From CALAGB01 sp963713965 (lineage in GTDB: Bacteria; Chloroflexota; Chloroflexia; Thermomicrobiales; Thermomicrobiaceae), in assembly GCA_963713965.1 (NCBI GenBank), contig OY970217.1, positions 1,674,001-1,738,000 on the forward strand: a stretch of 64,000 nucleotides of DNA. The letters are read 5' to 3'. Every line of letters begins with the position of its first letter. Position 1 is the first letter of the stretch. Made by a program: the position numbers and the translations under genes. The notes under the pieces are model-generated. The model worked only from the letters and a program-made list of their open reading frames with translations, was not told the origin of the DNA and did no database searches. Below are positions 24,324 to 32,919 of the stretch, piece by piece.

Positions 24324-25283
24324 GTGAGTGCAATTCAGAGTGCAAGCCCCACATCAGATCGGCGCCTCAAGATTGGCATCGAGCTCGACATCGAGGCGTT
24401 GAGCCTGCCGGAGCCTACCCCACTGCGCTGGGCAGACCAGCGTCTCATGGCGGAACTGGCCGACCAGGCTGGGTTCGATTCGATCTGGCTGCCGGACCAC
24501 ATGTTCGGCGAATGGGACGGCAAGATGGTCGGCGCCTGGGAGTGCTGGTCGATGCTCTCAGCGGTGGCGGCCGTCACCAAGCGGGCGCAGCTTGGGACCC
24601 TGGTCCTCGCGACCAGCTTCCGCGAGCCGGCCCTTCTGGCCAAAATGGCCGACACCGTCGACGAGATCAGCGATGGGCGCCTGATCCTGGGACTGGGGGC
24701 AGGCTGGTTCGAAAAGGAGTACCGTGCCTTCGGATTCCCGTACGACCATCGCGCCAGTCGTTTCGAGGAAGCCTTCACCATCATCCGCACGCTACTGCGC
24801 GAAGGTGAGATCGATTTCGACGGCCGCTTCTACCAGGCACGCGAGTGCGTGCTGCGGCCACGAGGCCCGAGCACGAACGGCATGCCGATCATGATCGGCA
24901 CCAAGGGGCCACGCATGCTGCGCCTCACGGCGGCGCACGCAGAGATGTGGAACACCTGGTCGGTCGGGGCAAGCAACCGGCCGCAGGAGGCGATTCCCCC
25001 ACTGCGCGAGGCCGTCGACGCCGCCTGCGCCGACGTGGGCCGCGATCCTTCAACTCTGGTGCGCACCGCCGCGGTGATGGTGCATCCCTATCCGACACAA
25101 CCTCCGGCATTGCCGCTCAGCTGCGACCCAATCTGGGGAGAGCCAGAGGAGATCGCGACGAAGCTGCTTGCCTTCGCGGACCAGGGCATCAGCCACCTGC
25201 AGGTCGTCCTTGCGCCCGCGACGCCCGCCTCGCTTGAAGCGTTCGTGCCAGTGCTTGAGGCCATCGATCGGGCCAACGCATGA
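24324..25283 (+). CDS. luciferase-like (LLM class) flavin/F420-dependent oxidoreductase
   Basis: 319 residues from GTG 24324, set by AGGAGG six bases upstream. TIM-barrel LLM features: FDSIWLPDHMFG, LGTLVLATSFREPALLAKMADTVDEIS, GRLILGLGAGWFEKEY (hallmark GxGxGW) and PIMIGTKGPRMLRLTAAHAEMWNTW. Members use FMNH2 or F420H2; which one cannot be told. Its last four bases (ATGA) overlap the start of the SnoaL-like gene, so the two act together, perhaps in oxidation and isomerisation of one small molecule. Confidence 0.88.
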   Translation: MSAIQSASPTSDRRLKIGIELDIEALSLPEPTPLRWADQRLMAELADQAGFDSIWLPDHMFGEWDGKMVGAWECWSMLSAVAAVTKRAQLGTLVLATSFREPALLAKMADTVDEISDGRLILGLGAGWFEKEYRAFGFPYDHRASRFEEAFTIIRTLLREGEIDFDGRFYQARECVLRPRGPSTNGMPIMIGTKGPRMLRLTAAHAEMWNTWSVGASNRPQEAIPPLREAVDAACADVGRDPSTLVRTAAVMVHPYPTQPPALPLSCDPIWGEPEEIATKLLAFADQGISHLQVVLAPATPASLEAFVPVLEAIDRANA

Positions 25284-25717
25284 GTCAGCACACTCGCGAA
25301 GAGCTGATCGAGATCACCGAACGCTGGGTCAATGAAGGCTGGCGGAAGGGGAACACCGATGCCGTCCTCGCCATGTACTCGGAGGACTTCGTCGATCTGA
25401 GCCACCCGTCCGGCAAACGTGCCACGCGCGAGGAGAACGTGCGCAGCCTGGCCGAACTGTACGAGGCGTTCCCTGATTTCTACGTCGACATCGAATTCAT
25501 CATCGTCGACGCTGAAGCCGGGCGCGTGGCGGTGCGCTGGACGGCTCACGCCACGCACCGGGGACGCTTCTTCAGCATCGATCCGACCGGCAACCGCGTC
25601 CTCTTCCACGGAATTGAGACCTTGAAGATCGACAACGGCCTGATCGTGGAACGCACCGGCGACTGGGACGCCATCGAGATCCTGCAGCAACTCGGCGTCC
25701 GGCTGTGGATGGGATAG
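25280..25717 (+). CDS. SnoaL-like/NTF2-fold protein
   Basis: 145 residues with the cone-shaped NTF2 fold pattern: N-terminal helix ELIEITERWVNEGWRKGNTDAVLAMYSEDFVD, then alternating strands including VAVRWTAHATHRGRF and VLFHGIETLKIDNGLIVERTGDWD. This is the SnoaL 'ester cyclase' profile, though many members are simple hydrolases, isomerases or binding proteins. ATGA overlap with the LLM oxidoreductase shows translational coupling. Confidence 0.82.
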   Translation: MSQHTREELIEITERWVNEGWRKGNTDAVLAMYSEDFVDLSHPSGKRATREENVRSLAELYEAFPDFYVDIEFIIVDAEAGRVAVRWTAHATHRGRFFSIDPTGNRVLFHGIETLKIDNGLIVERTGDWDAIEILQQLGVRLWMG

Positions 25718-25766
25718 CTGGTCATTTCGGATGAACGATTGCGATCGCTGCTGACGTCGCCCGCCA

Positions 25767-26306
25767 TCAATCCTTTCGTGCGGCCCATTCTCCTTGCAGG
25801 ATGCCCATGTAGACGACGTCGACGTAGCGCCCGTTGCTGTACATGTGCTCGCGCAGTCGTCCTTCCTCCACGAAGCCGCAGGAGAGGTACGAGCGGATGG
25901 CCCGCTCGTTGTCGGCATGGACCCACAACCAGACGCGATGGAAGTTGCGATACCTGAACGCGTAATCCACGAGCAGGGCGACCGACTCGCGCCCGTATCC
26001 TTTGCCCCAGTACGCTTTGTCGCCGATCCCAATCCCCAGCTCGCAGGTGCGGGCCGTGTTGTTGAAGTTCGATAGCCCACAGTGACCGATGAACTTACCC
26101 TCCGCTTCGATGGCGAAATGAGCTGGGTCGCGACCACCCATGGAGGCGTCTCGGTCGTATTCGGAGAGCAGTCGCTCGAACGACTGCGGCTTGGGTGGGT
26201 CACCTCCACCGGCCAGTTCGACCTCGAGGTCGTTGTTGAACCTCCAAATGTCCGGCAGGTCGTCCCGCATGATCCCTCGTAGCGTCACTTTGCGTCCGAC
26301 CAGCAT
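25767..26306 (-). CDS. GNAT-family N-acetyltransferase (RimJ/RimL-like)
   Basis: 179 residues. Acetyl-CoA-binding features: strand CELGIGIGDKAYWGKGYGRESVALLVDYAF, in which GKGYGRE is motif A, and the following VWLWVHADNERAIRSYLSCGFVEEGRLREH. Opening VTLRGIMRDDLPDIWRF is typical of the RimL-like group that acetylates protein N-termini, small amines or antibiotics. AAGGGGGACC precedes the ATG. Convergent with the SnoaL-like gene; substrate unknown. Confidence 0.88.
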   Translation of the reverse strand: MLVGRKVTLRGIMRDDLPDIWRFNNDLEVELAGGGDPPKPQSFERLLSEYDRDASMGGRDPAHFAIEAEGKFIGHCGLSNFNNTARTCELGIGIGDKAYWGKGYGRESVALLVDYAFRYRNFHRVWLWVHADNERAIRSYLSCGFVEEGRLREHMYSNGRYVDVVYMGILQGEWAARKD

Positions 26307-26455
26307 CGGTCCCCCTTAGATTGTTGGCGCGGCAATCCCCGCGCTCAGAAGATTATGCGCTTCTCGGCTGACCCATGAATTGCTCGCATCATTCTGTCCG
26401 GCGATTTCGGTCGCCACCTCCGACTGAGGAGCGACCAGGGACGAACGACGAAATT

Positions 26456-26475
26456 GGGCGACGCGTGCGTCGCCC
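26456..26475. repeat. palindromic intergenic repeat, copy C
   Basis: GGGCGACGCGTGCGTCGCCC followed by GTACAAT, one base different from the perfect unit at 14967. Located 34 bases after the ribY stop, between the GNAT gene and ribY. Confidence 0.78.
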
Positions 26476-26508
26476 GTACAATCCGTTCCGGTTGGACTTC
26501 CTGCAGCC

Positions 26509-27519
26509 CTACGGCAGGTAGTCGTTGCTGTAGACCTTGTTCACGTCCACCGATTTGTCCAGTTGACCGTTTGAGACCATGAACTGCTCCATCGACGACC
26601 AATCATTCGGATCGGTTTTGGCCGCCGAATTGCTCGTCTGCATGAGCGGTATAGTCGCGTTGAGCACGTCCAGCGCGCTGGCGGCGGTGGTGCTGTCCTT
26701 CAGATCCGGCACGTATTTCTCACTCAACTTCAGCGCCTCGTCTGGATGCGTATTGACGAAGTCGACGCCCTTGAGTGTCGCCGCGATCACCGCCTTGACC
26801 ACGTCCGGATTGGAATCAAGCTCCTTCTGCAAGGCGCCCAGTCCGTTGGAGATGAGCGGCTGCGAATCACCGACCGGGATGGTCGTGACGTCGAACCCGG
26901 ATTTCTGGAACTGGATGGTCTCGTTGTTGAGGTAGCCCATCACAGCATCGACCTTATGCCCCATCAACGCGGGCACCTGGGTGTAGCCGATAGATTGGAT
27001 ATCGACGTCCTTCTCGGTCAGTCCGGCTTGCTGCAATAACGCCAGCAGACCGATGTAGGTCGCGCCATAGGCACCCGGCACGCCGATACTGTGGCCCTTG
27101 AGGTCGGCCGCCGACTTGATCGACGAATCGGCCGGAACCATGAGCGCCACCGGGTATTGCGTGAAGACCTGCGCCAGGTAGACGACCGATACGCCCTTGC
27201 TCTGTGCCTGGAGCATCTCGTCGCCGCTGGCTAAGATCATGTCTTCGTTGCCGGAGACCAGCGCGCCGAACTCATCCTCGCCCGCCGCGTGGTGGCGGAA
27301 GGTCACCTTGAGACCGGCGTCCTTGTAGTAGCCGAGCGAATCGGCCACATAAAACGGTGCAAACTGGATATTCGGAACGTACGTCAGACCGATGGTCACC
27401 GACGTTGGACTGCCACTACCCGGCTTACCACACCCGGCAAGCGCGCCGATGACGACCAGAACGAGGAATAACCGGACCAGGGCGGACGGCACGCGCCGCC
27501 CACCAACACCTACCCGCAT
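26509..27519 (-). CDS. ribY: riboflavin ABC transporter substrate-binding lipoprotein RibY (NMT1/THI5-like)
   Basis: 336 residues from the ATG at 27519 (GGAGGGATGAG upstream). A lipobox LAGC puts the lipidated cysteine at residue 30. The mature part is an NMT1-type binding protein: VTIGLTYVPNIQFAPFYVADSLGYYKDAGL, GHSIGVPGAYGATYIGL and VDAVMGYLNNETIQ. By fold alone it could bind thiamine precursors or sulfonates, but the FMN riboswitch ahead of its operon matches the RibXY riboflavin transporters proposed for Chloroflexus and relatives. ribX ends two bases upstream. No ATPase gene follows. Confidence 0.85.
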   Translation of the reverse strand: MRVGVGGRRVPSALVRLFLVLVVIGALAGCGKPGSGSPTSVTIGLTYVPNIQFAPFYVADSLGYYKDAGLKVTFRHHAAGEDEFGALVSGNEDMILASGDEMLQAQSKGVSVVYLAQVFTQYPVALMVPADSSIKSAADLKGHSIGVPGAYGATYIGLLALLQQAGLTEKDVDIQSIGYTQVPALMGHKVDAVMGYLNNETIQFQKSGFDVTTIPVGDSQPLISNGLGALQKELDSNPDVVKAVIAATLKGVDFVNTHPDEALKLSEKYVPDLKDSTTAASALDVLNATIPLMQTSNSAAKTDPNDWSSMEQFMVSNGQLDKSVDVNKVYSNDYLP

Positions 27520-27520
27520 C

Positions 27521-28462
27521 TCATCCCTCCAGATACGAAAGCCGTCGCTCGATGATTCGGCCAATGCCATAGAACACGGACGCCATAATCGCCAGCGTGA
27601 GCAGCGTGGCGAAGACCAATGGGGTGTTGAAGTTGCCGCGCGCGATGGTGAGCAGACCGCCCAGCCCACGATCGCCGATGACGAACTCGCCGACCACGGC
27701 GCCGGTGATCGAGAGCGTCAACCCGTTGCGCATACCCGCCAATATGCTCGGCAGCGCCAATGGCAGCTCGAAGTGCCGCAGCAGCGACCAGCCACCAGCG
27801 CCATCGACCCGCGCCGCGTCGAGGATCTCCTGATCCAGCGTGCGGATGCCGAGCGCGGTATTGACGTGCACCGGGAAGAAGACGATCAGGGCACAGAGCG
27901 CGACGATCGGAGTCTTCCCATAGCCCAGCCAGAGGACCAGCAGGGGAGCCAACGCTATGGCGGGGAGCGCCTGGCTGGCGGCTAGGTAGGGCTCCAGCAT
28001 GCGCGCCAGCAAGCGGCTGCGGGAGATGGCATAGCCGGTCGCTAAGCCAATCAGGCTCCCGGCGACGAACCCTTCCACGCTCTCGATGAGGGTCGGACGC
28101 GCGTACTCCCAGAGCAGCCCATTGGTGAGCGACTGCCAGAAGACACGCAGCACTTCCGTGGGAGCTGGAAGGAGATACTTCGCCACCACCCCGGCACGCA
28201 CGAGTACGCTCCAGAGCACGAGCATGCTGAGCCCGATGGCCATTGGTGGAAGGATTGCCCAAAGCACACGGAGACGCGCGGGAGCGCGCCGCTCCGGACG
28301 GCTTCTAGAGCGCGTGGATCTCTCGGCGGTACGGTCGATCAGGTCGCCCGGCGACGCGCCGAGCGCATCGACAAAGTCGGTCGATTCCATGTTAAAGGCC
28401 CGTCCCTCTCGAAATCGCGAGACGGTACGCCTCGCGTGGGTCACCAGTCGGTCAAACCGCAT
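27521..28462 (-). CDS. ribX: riboflavin ABC transporter permease RibX
   Basis: 313 residues (289 if ATG 28390 is the start; neither has an ideal ribosome site). After a basic, possibly cytoplasmic N-terminus, there are about six membrane spans beginning at ILPPMAIGLSMLVLWSVLV. The permease EAA loop is readable as EILDAARVDGAGGWSLLRHFELPLALPSILAGM. Fold family is SsuC/TauC/ThiX; the FMN riboswitch 58 bases upstream and the co-transcribed NMT1-type lipoprotein point to flavin uptake. The ATPase that must energise it is not encoded nearby, so it may be shared. Confidence 0.85.
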   Translation of the reverse strand: MRFDRLVTHARRTVSRFREGRAFNMESTDFVDALGASPGDLIDRTAERSTRSRSRPERRAPARLRVLWAILPPMAIGLSMLVLWSVLVRAGVVAKYLLPAPTEVLRVFWQSLTNGLLWEYARPTLIESVEGFVAGSLIGLATGYAISRSRLLARMLEPYLAASQALPAIALAPLLVLWLGYGKTPIVALCALIVFFPVHVNTALGIRTLDQEILDAARVDGAGGWSLLRHFELPLALPSILAGMRNGLTLSITGAVVGEFVIGDRGLGGLLTIARGNFNTPLVFATLLTLAIMASVFYGIGRIIERRLSYLEG

Positions 28463-28519
28463 GGCTTACCCAAAAATTTCAGACACGGACCTCGGGGAGC
28501 ATAGCATTATGGGGACGCA

Positions 28520-28645
28520 ATCTTCTCCCATCCGGACTGTACCGTCGGCACCGGAATCTCACCGGTTCCTGCGACATTCGTCGCTCGCGGGCTATAACCG
28601 CCGGTCGGGAATTGGCGCGGAGCGCCTCACCCTGCCCCGAAGTCT
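28520..28645 (-). promoter_or_regulatory. FMN riboswitch (RFN element)
   Basis: Read on the minus strand, the conserved RFN blocks appear in order: GGGGCAGGGTGA, AATTCCC, ACCGGCGGT, AGCCCGCGAGC, a variable hairpin (GACGAATGTC), CCGGTGAGATTCCGG, GCCGACGGT and AGTCCGGATGGGAGAAG. All six helices of the class can form. It lies directly upstream of ribX. In this class FMN binding shuts off transcription or translation of riboflavin synthesis or uptake genes. Very little distinguishes it from the textbook consensus. Confidence 0.95.
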
Positions 28646-28731
28646 TGCACCGCTAATACTAGTGGCCGTTAGCGTCCCTGTCAATCGACGTACAACCAGT
28701 CCATTCGGGGCATAGGGACCGTCGCGCGACG

Positions 28732-28953
28732 TTGAAGCACCAGCAACCCGCTCAGCAGTCGCTAATTCAGATCACCGACCGCGGGCTGAACATGACCGCC
28801 ACCGCCGCTCGCATCCTGAACGATATGGAGGAGGAGTTTCGGGACGCCATCGGCGAGAGCCGGTTGCATGAGCTTCGACTCGTGCTCCAAGAGATGATGG
28901 ACGTAGTCGAGAGACGCGCCGAGCAGCCAGTCGAGAATGCGACGTCAGATTAG
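28732..28953 (+). pseudogene. possible truncated MarR-type regulator, C-terminal part only
   Basis: 73 residues from a TTG start: ITDRGLNMTATAARILNDME, then a helix with LHELRLVLQEMMDVVERR. The order 'L/ITDRG' strand-end plus a long dimerisation helix and a short Leu-rich last helix matches the C-terminus of MarR-family regulators. No winged-helix DNA-binding part exists upstream, where the FMN riboswitch occupies the other strand. It may be a remnant or a short real protein. Confidence 0.4.
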
Positions 28954-28974
28954 GCGTTCAGGTGATTGGAGCCG

Positions 28975-29478
28975 CTAGACCTGCCATTCGTAATGGCGAT
29001 AGCGTTGTGCCCAGGTGCCATGCCAGCTTGTGATCTCGACCGGCTCGACAAAGACCAGCCAGCGAGGCTCCTGCAGCGTGCGCTCCCAGTAGCGCAGCCC
29101 CCGTTCACCCCAATACCGTTCGGCCATCTCCTTCAGGATCGGTACCCATGCACCTCCAACGTTCGGCTCCTCCCGAATGACGGCGCGTCCCTTGACCAGC
29201 ACCCGTTGATGTTCTTCGAAGACGTCCAGGCACAGCGAACAACGTCCGTCGCGCTTCAGATGTCGCGCCCAGCGGGATCGCTCACGCGGCACCAGATAGA
29301 AGCCACCGTCGGCGAAGCGCATCCAGACCGGCACCACGTTCGGCCATCCGTCATCGTCCAGAGTCCCGAGCCGACAGATCACCGGTCCGCTCAGAAACGC
29401 CTCGATCTCCTCGTCCGTCATGCGTACCAAATGAGTATCCTCCCCGCGATCGATATTCGCGCGCCTCATCCTACCCAT
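28975..29478 (-). CDS. PPOX-class pyridoxamine-phosphate-oxidase-like protein
   Basis: 167 residues (or about 148 from the internal ATG after LVR). Split-barrel markers: VICRLGTLDDDGWPNVVPVWMRF, where 'G-x-P-x-V-V-P-V-W' is the flavin-side signature, then FYLVPRERSRWARHLKRDGRCSLCLD and VLVKGRAVI. C-terminal strands are rich in Trp and Arg. Binds FMN or F420; substrate unknown. Stands alone, divergent from the TMEM175-like gene. Confidence 0.82.
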   Translation of the reverse strand: MGRMRRANIDRGEDTHLVRMTDEEIEAFLSGPVICRLGTLDDDGWPNVVPVWMRFADGGFYLVPRERSRWARHLKRDGRCSLCLDVFEEHQRVLVKGRAVIREEPNVGGAWVPILKEMAERYWGERGLRYWERTLQEPRWLVFVEPVEITSWHGTWAQRYRHYEWQV

Positions 29479-29640
29479 TTTGGCGGTACGCGCTCCTACC
29501 TGTTTTCACTATGGTTTCCCAGCGTAGCTCCCCATAGACTGCCATCTATTCGAGCCGATGGCCGACGTCCGGTGCAAATCGGATACGCCAGAACTGTCGG
29601 AACTTGAGAACCTGCTCATCCTTCCGAGAGGAGGCGAACA

Positions 29641-30270
29641 GTGGCGCGTGACACGGGTCGGCTTGAAGCCTTCAGCGACGGCGTCTTTGCCATCGCCATT
29701 ACGCTGCTGATTCTGGAGATCCCCATCCCGACCGACAGCGCGCACCTGGCACACGATCTGTTGCAGCGCTGGCCGTCATTCCTGGCCTACGCCATCAGCT
29801 TCGTCGTCATCCTGATCATGTGGGTGAATCATCACCTGGTCTTCAAGCTGATCGATCACTCTGACCGGCGCTTCCTGATGATCAACGGCATCCTGCTGAT
29901 GCTCATCACGTTCGTAAACTATCCCACGGCGCTGCTGGCCGACTACCTGACGACGTCGCAATCCCGCACAGGCATGCTGATCTATAGTGGAACGTTCGTG
30001 ATGGTCGCCGTCTGCTTCAACGCACTCTGGCGCTATGCCTCCTCCAACCGTCGACTCCTGAGCGAATCGGCCGACCCGGCTGTTATCGCCGCCATCACGC
30101 GCGCCTTCCGCTTTGGTCCGTTCATGTATCTCGCCGCGTTCATCGCCGCGTTTATTTCCGTCCCTCTTAGCATCGCCATCAGCGCGGCGCTGGCCATCTA
30201 CTACGCCGTCTATGGCTTACGCGGCGACGACGTGACTGAGCTCGAACCAGAGCCAATCGCAATCAAGTGA
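29641..30270 (+). CDS. TMEM175-family (DUF1211) membrane protein, putative potassium channel
   Basis: 209 residues from GTG 29641 with GAGAGGAGG upstream. The N-terminal RLEAFSDGVFAIAITLLILEI is the family signature ('FSDGVFAIA'), which lines the pore of bacterial TMEM175 potassium channels. Six membrane spans can be drawn, the length of the single-repeat bacterial form that assembles as a tetramer. No neighbours relate to it. Confidence 0.92.
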   Translation: MARDTGRLEAFSDGVFAIAITLLILEIPIPTDSAHLAHDLLQRWPSFLAYAISFVVILIMWVNHHLVFKLIDHSDRRFLMINGILLMLITFVNYPTALLADYLTTSQSRTGMLIYSGTFVMVAVCFNALWRYASSNRRLLSESADPAVIAAITRAFRFGPFMYLAAFIAAFISVPLSIAISAALAIYYAVYGLRGDDVTELEPEPIAIK

Positions 30271-30439
30271 CTCAGTCCTCTTAACGCAAGACCAACAGTT
30301 CTTTAACCTGGTCTCAATCCTTCGCGGGCGCATCCGCCGCTAACTTGCAGACGGGCGTGGCCATCGAGCGGCCATGCCCAATGAGAAGGTTGGACGGCGC
30401 TCTCACGAGAGCGTCACGGATTCCCACGAAGGAGGGTCC

Positions 30440-31471
30440 ATGCGGAAGAAGGGTCTTACGCTACTGACTGCCATGCTCGCGCTGGTGGTGGTAGCGATAC
30501 CGGCCGTCGCCATGGCGCGTGACCGGTCAGAGTCAGGCAACGATCGGGTCCCACATTATCAGCATATCTTTGAAATTGTCATGGAAAATCACGCCTCCGA
30601 GCAGATCATTGGCAACGCCAACGCGCCACAAATCAACGCTCTGGCGCAGCAATACGGATTGGCAACCGAGTCGTACGGCGTGACGCACCCGAGTGAGCCC
30701 AACTACGTGGCGCTCATCGGCGGCAGCTACTTTGGAATTCAGGACGACAACGCCTACGATCAGACGACCAATGGCGTGAACCACACCAACAATGAGCCAA
30801 GTCTGGCGCAGCAGCTTGAAGGCGCCGGTCTGACCTGGAAGGACTACCAGCAAACCATGCCGGTGGCCGGGTTCAAGGGCTATGACTACGGCAACGGCCT
30901 CTACAAGTCGAAGCACAACCCGTTCTTGAACTTCGCATCGATGCAGAATGATCCCAACGAACTGGCCAAGATGGTGCCGGACACGCAGCTCTTCGTCGAC
31001 CTGGCCACCAACAAGGTGCCAAACTTCAGCTTCATCGTCCCGGACCAGTGCCACGACATGCACGGGATCTCCGATTGCACCGACTCGACGGGGCTGATCC
31101 AAATGGGTGACACCTACGTGGGCAGCGTGGTGACGGCGATTATGGCCTCACAGAGCTGGAAAGAAGGCAACAACGCCATCGTCATCACGTGGGACGAGGA
31201 TGACTTCGAAGCCACCAACCTCGGCTGCTGCGATGCCAATCCGGGTGGCGGTCACATCGCCACGATTGTGGTCACCAACCACGGTCCGCGCGGCCTGCAG
31301 GATCCGACGCCCTATAACCACTACTCGCTGCTTCAGACCGAGCAGTATGCGTTCGGACTGGGTTGCCTGCGGAACACCTGTGACACCGCCAACGTGAAGC
31401 CGATGACGCCGCTCTTCGCCGTCGGCAATAGCAACGGCAACGGCGATCACAGCCACGGGCACGGTCACTAA
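30440..31471 (+). CDS. secreted phosphoesterase (acid phosphatase/phospholipase C superfamily)
   Basis: 343 residues from the ATG at 30440, fixed by an excellent AAGGAGGG. Signal peptide 1-26 (ends VAMA). The mature enzyme shows the alkaline-phosphatase-superfamily phosphoesterase motif IFEIVMENHASEQIIGN, then NFSFIVPDQCHDMHG and AIVITWDEDD with two further His (GGGHIATIVVTNHGPRG), consistent with metal-site residues. The tail NGDHSHGHGH may bind metal. Likely releases phosphate or head groups outside the cell. A strong terminator follows at 31499. Confidence 0.88.
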   Translation: MRKKGLTLLTAMLALVVVAIPAVAMARDRSESGNDRVPHYQHIFEIVMENHASEQIIGNANAPQINALAQQYGLATESYGVTHPSEPNYVALIGGSYFGIQDDNAYDQTTNGVNHTNNEPSLAQQLEGAGLTWKDYQQTMPVAGFKGYDYGNGLYKSKHNPFLNFASMQNDPNELAKMVPDTQLFVDLATNKVPNFSFIVPDQCHDMHGISDCTDSTGLIQMGDTYVGSVVTAIMASQSWKEGNNAIVITWDEDDFEATNLGCCDANPGGGHIATIVVTNHGPRGLQDPTPYNHYSLLQTEQYAFGLGCLRNTCDTANVKPMTPLFAVGNSNGNGDHSHGHGH

Positions 31472-31498
31472 CTGAGCTGATTCCCACTCCACCTCTAT

Positions 31499-31540
31499 CG
31501 ACGGGAGAGATTTCTGCGAATCTCTCCCGTCGTTCCTTTT
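31499..31540 (+). terminator. rho-independent terminator after the phosphoesterase gene
   Basis: A perfect 14-bp stem, CGACGGGAGAGATT (31499-31512) with AATCTCTCCCGTCG (31519-31532), six-base loop, then TTCCTTTT. It lies 28 bases beyond the stop at 31471. Confidence 0.92.
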
Positions 31541-31802
31541 GGCGGACGTGCGGTCATCAGGTGATGCCCTTGGCTGACTGCGAGTAATCGAGCGCGAAAT
31601 CGTCATGCAGCAGCTTGCCAACCGCGAAAAAGTCGTTGCATTTCATCGTTATCCAACAGGGCTCGACCAGGTCACGCGGGCCGGCATTCATCGATCCCCG
31701 GTTCGCATAAACACTCCGCGCAGTACGGTGCGAATTGCGAAACGCCGTCTCATGGTGCAGTATGGCCCCGAACGCGATTCCACCGATCCAAGGGACGTGG
31801 CG

Positions 31803-32240
31803 ATGGCCAAAAAGAAAAAGAAGTCCAAGCAGAAGAGTGACGGCGCTCTTTCCGGAGCGGACCAGCTGGAACGCTGGCAGCAGGCCCACCGCCTCGCCAC
31901 GGAGGTTGACGTCACCCAATTGGCCAATACGTTGCAGGAACTCCTGACGCGGCAGCTCACCACCCACATCGCCGGAGTCAAAGACGGCAAGACCGTCACG
32001 CGCTGGGCCAGCGGTGAGATCACCGAGATCCGCAATTTCGAGGTTGAGCAACGCCTGCGTACCGCCTTCGAGATCGCCCAGATTCTCCTCTCCTCCGAGG
32101 TTCCTTCGACCGTACGAGCCTGGTTCATCGGGCTCAACCCGCTCCTCAACGACGCCTCGCCGGTCGAGGCGCTCGGCGCTGGCCAGCTCAAAGAGGCCAT
32201 CACCGCAGCCAAGGCCTTCGGCGAAGTCACCGTCTCCTGA
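31803..32240 (+). CDS. MbcA/ParS/Xre-like (DUF2384-type) protein
   Basis: 145 residues from the ATG at 31803; the frame is open further left but the Lys-rich MAKKKKKSKQK start is a natural beginning. The second half resembles the toxin-binding domain of Xre/MbcA/ParS antitoxins: GEITEIRNFEVEQRLRTAFEIAQILLSSEVPSTVRAWFIGLNP, then L-N-D-A-S-P-V-E-A-L in the place of the usual 'GGxSPLELL'. Such antitoxins pair with RES-domain NAD-degrading toxins, but no RES gene is adjacent. It may be an orphan regulator. Family call is moderate. Confidence 0.65.
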   Translation: MAKKKKKSKQKSDGALSGADQLERWQQAHRLATEVDVTQLANTLQELLTRQLTTHIAGVKDGKTVTRWASGEITEIRNFEVEQRLRTAFEIAQILLSSEVPSTVRAWFIGLNPLLNDASPVEALGAGQLKEAITAAKAFGEVTVS

Positions 32241-32306
32241 GGCGCTTCACCGAACCTTAAGAGCGCGTTGGGTAATGATGTTCCATTGTTCTGATTTCAG
32301 TCGGTA

Positions 32307-32373
32307 GGGGCGACATTCATGACGCCCGCGTCGACCAGCAGCCGACACCGTTGTACGCCATAAATGACGCCCC
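32307..32373. repeat. palindromic repeat pair related to the 15034 element
   Basis: GGGGCGACATTCATGACGCCC (32307-32327) is an imperfect palindrome, and GCCATAAATGACGCCCC (32357-32373) is an inverted, related half. Both share the 'GGCGxCATT(C/T)AT(G)' core with the ends of the element at 15034-15153. Confidence 0.6.
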
Positions 32374-32417
32374 AACGCGCAACGACGTAACGGGTCAATC
32401 TTGATGCATTCAGCTGC

Positions 32418-32457
32418 AAGAAAGAAGCTGAGCCCTGCCGCGCTGGGCAAGGCTCAG
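32418..32457 (-). terminator. rho-independent terminator of the 32488 gene
   Basis: CTGAGCC (32428-32434) pairs with GGCTCAG (32451-32457), extended by TGCC/GGCA. On the minus strand the stem is followed by CTTCTTTCTTGC. It lies about 30 bases after the stop at 32488. Confidence 0.7.
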
Positions 32458-32487
32458 GCAAGAGGAGGATGACCGGTTGTGCGCGAG

Positions 32488-32919
32488 TTACTGGTGCTCT
32501 CGGTACGGTCGGTCGAAGTGGAAGAAATTGCTCTGGTGACCGTCCGACTTATGCTCCTGATAGACGAAAACGAGATTGCGGGTGTCGAACGTCTCGAACC
32601 AACGATCCCATGAGATGTGCTGCAATCCCTTGCCACCGTTGCCAGGAAAGTCAAAGCGAAGCACCCCAGGTCGACCGTCGTGTTCCGTCCCCGGAACCGT
32701 GGCCGGATTGCCGTTTCGATCTCCTACCCACCGCTTGATCACGTCATGGTTGCGAGTCGCCAGTGTCTGACCGGGACGTTCCTCCCGCTCGTTGGTCGAG
32801 CCGATCCACTTGGCGCGGACGGTCGATTCAGAGAGATTCTCCCGAAATTCGTCCAGGAAGCGCCGGTCGTCCATTCGTGTCGACTCTAAATTGGTTCCTG
32901 AGCGATCGTCGTTCGGCAT
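32488..32919 (-). CDS. conserved hypothetical protein with 'FDFPG...ISWDxWFE' domain
   Basis: 143 residues from the ATG at 32919. The C-terminal 80 residues (HDVIKRWVGDRNGNPATVPGT, then LRFDFPG, ISWDRWFETFDTRNLVFVYQ) match a small uncharacterised domain I have seen in proteins from many bacteria, sometimes mislabelled as glucan-branching enzyme. The N-terminal half is charged and probably disordered. No function can be assigned. Confidence 0.7.
   Translation of the reverse strand: MPNDDRSGTNLESTRMDDRRFLDEFRENLSESTVRAKWIGSTNEREERPGQTLATRNHDVIKRWVGDRNGNPATVPGTEHDGRPGVLRFDFPGNGGKGLQHISWDRWFETFDTRNLVFVYQEHKSDGHQSNFFHFDRPYREHQ

Noticed and set aside
27521..28462. TPP-type thiamine precursor permease (ThiX) for the transporter
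   Set aside because: The upstream regulatory RNA matches the FMN riboswitch throughout and not the TPP element.
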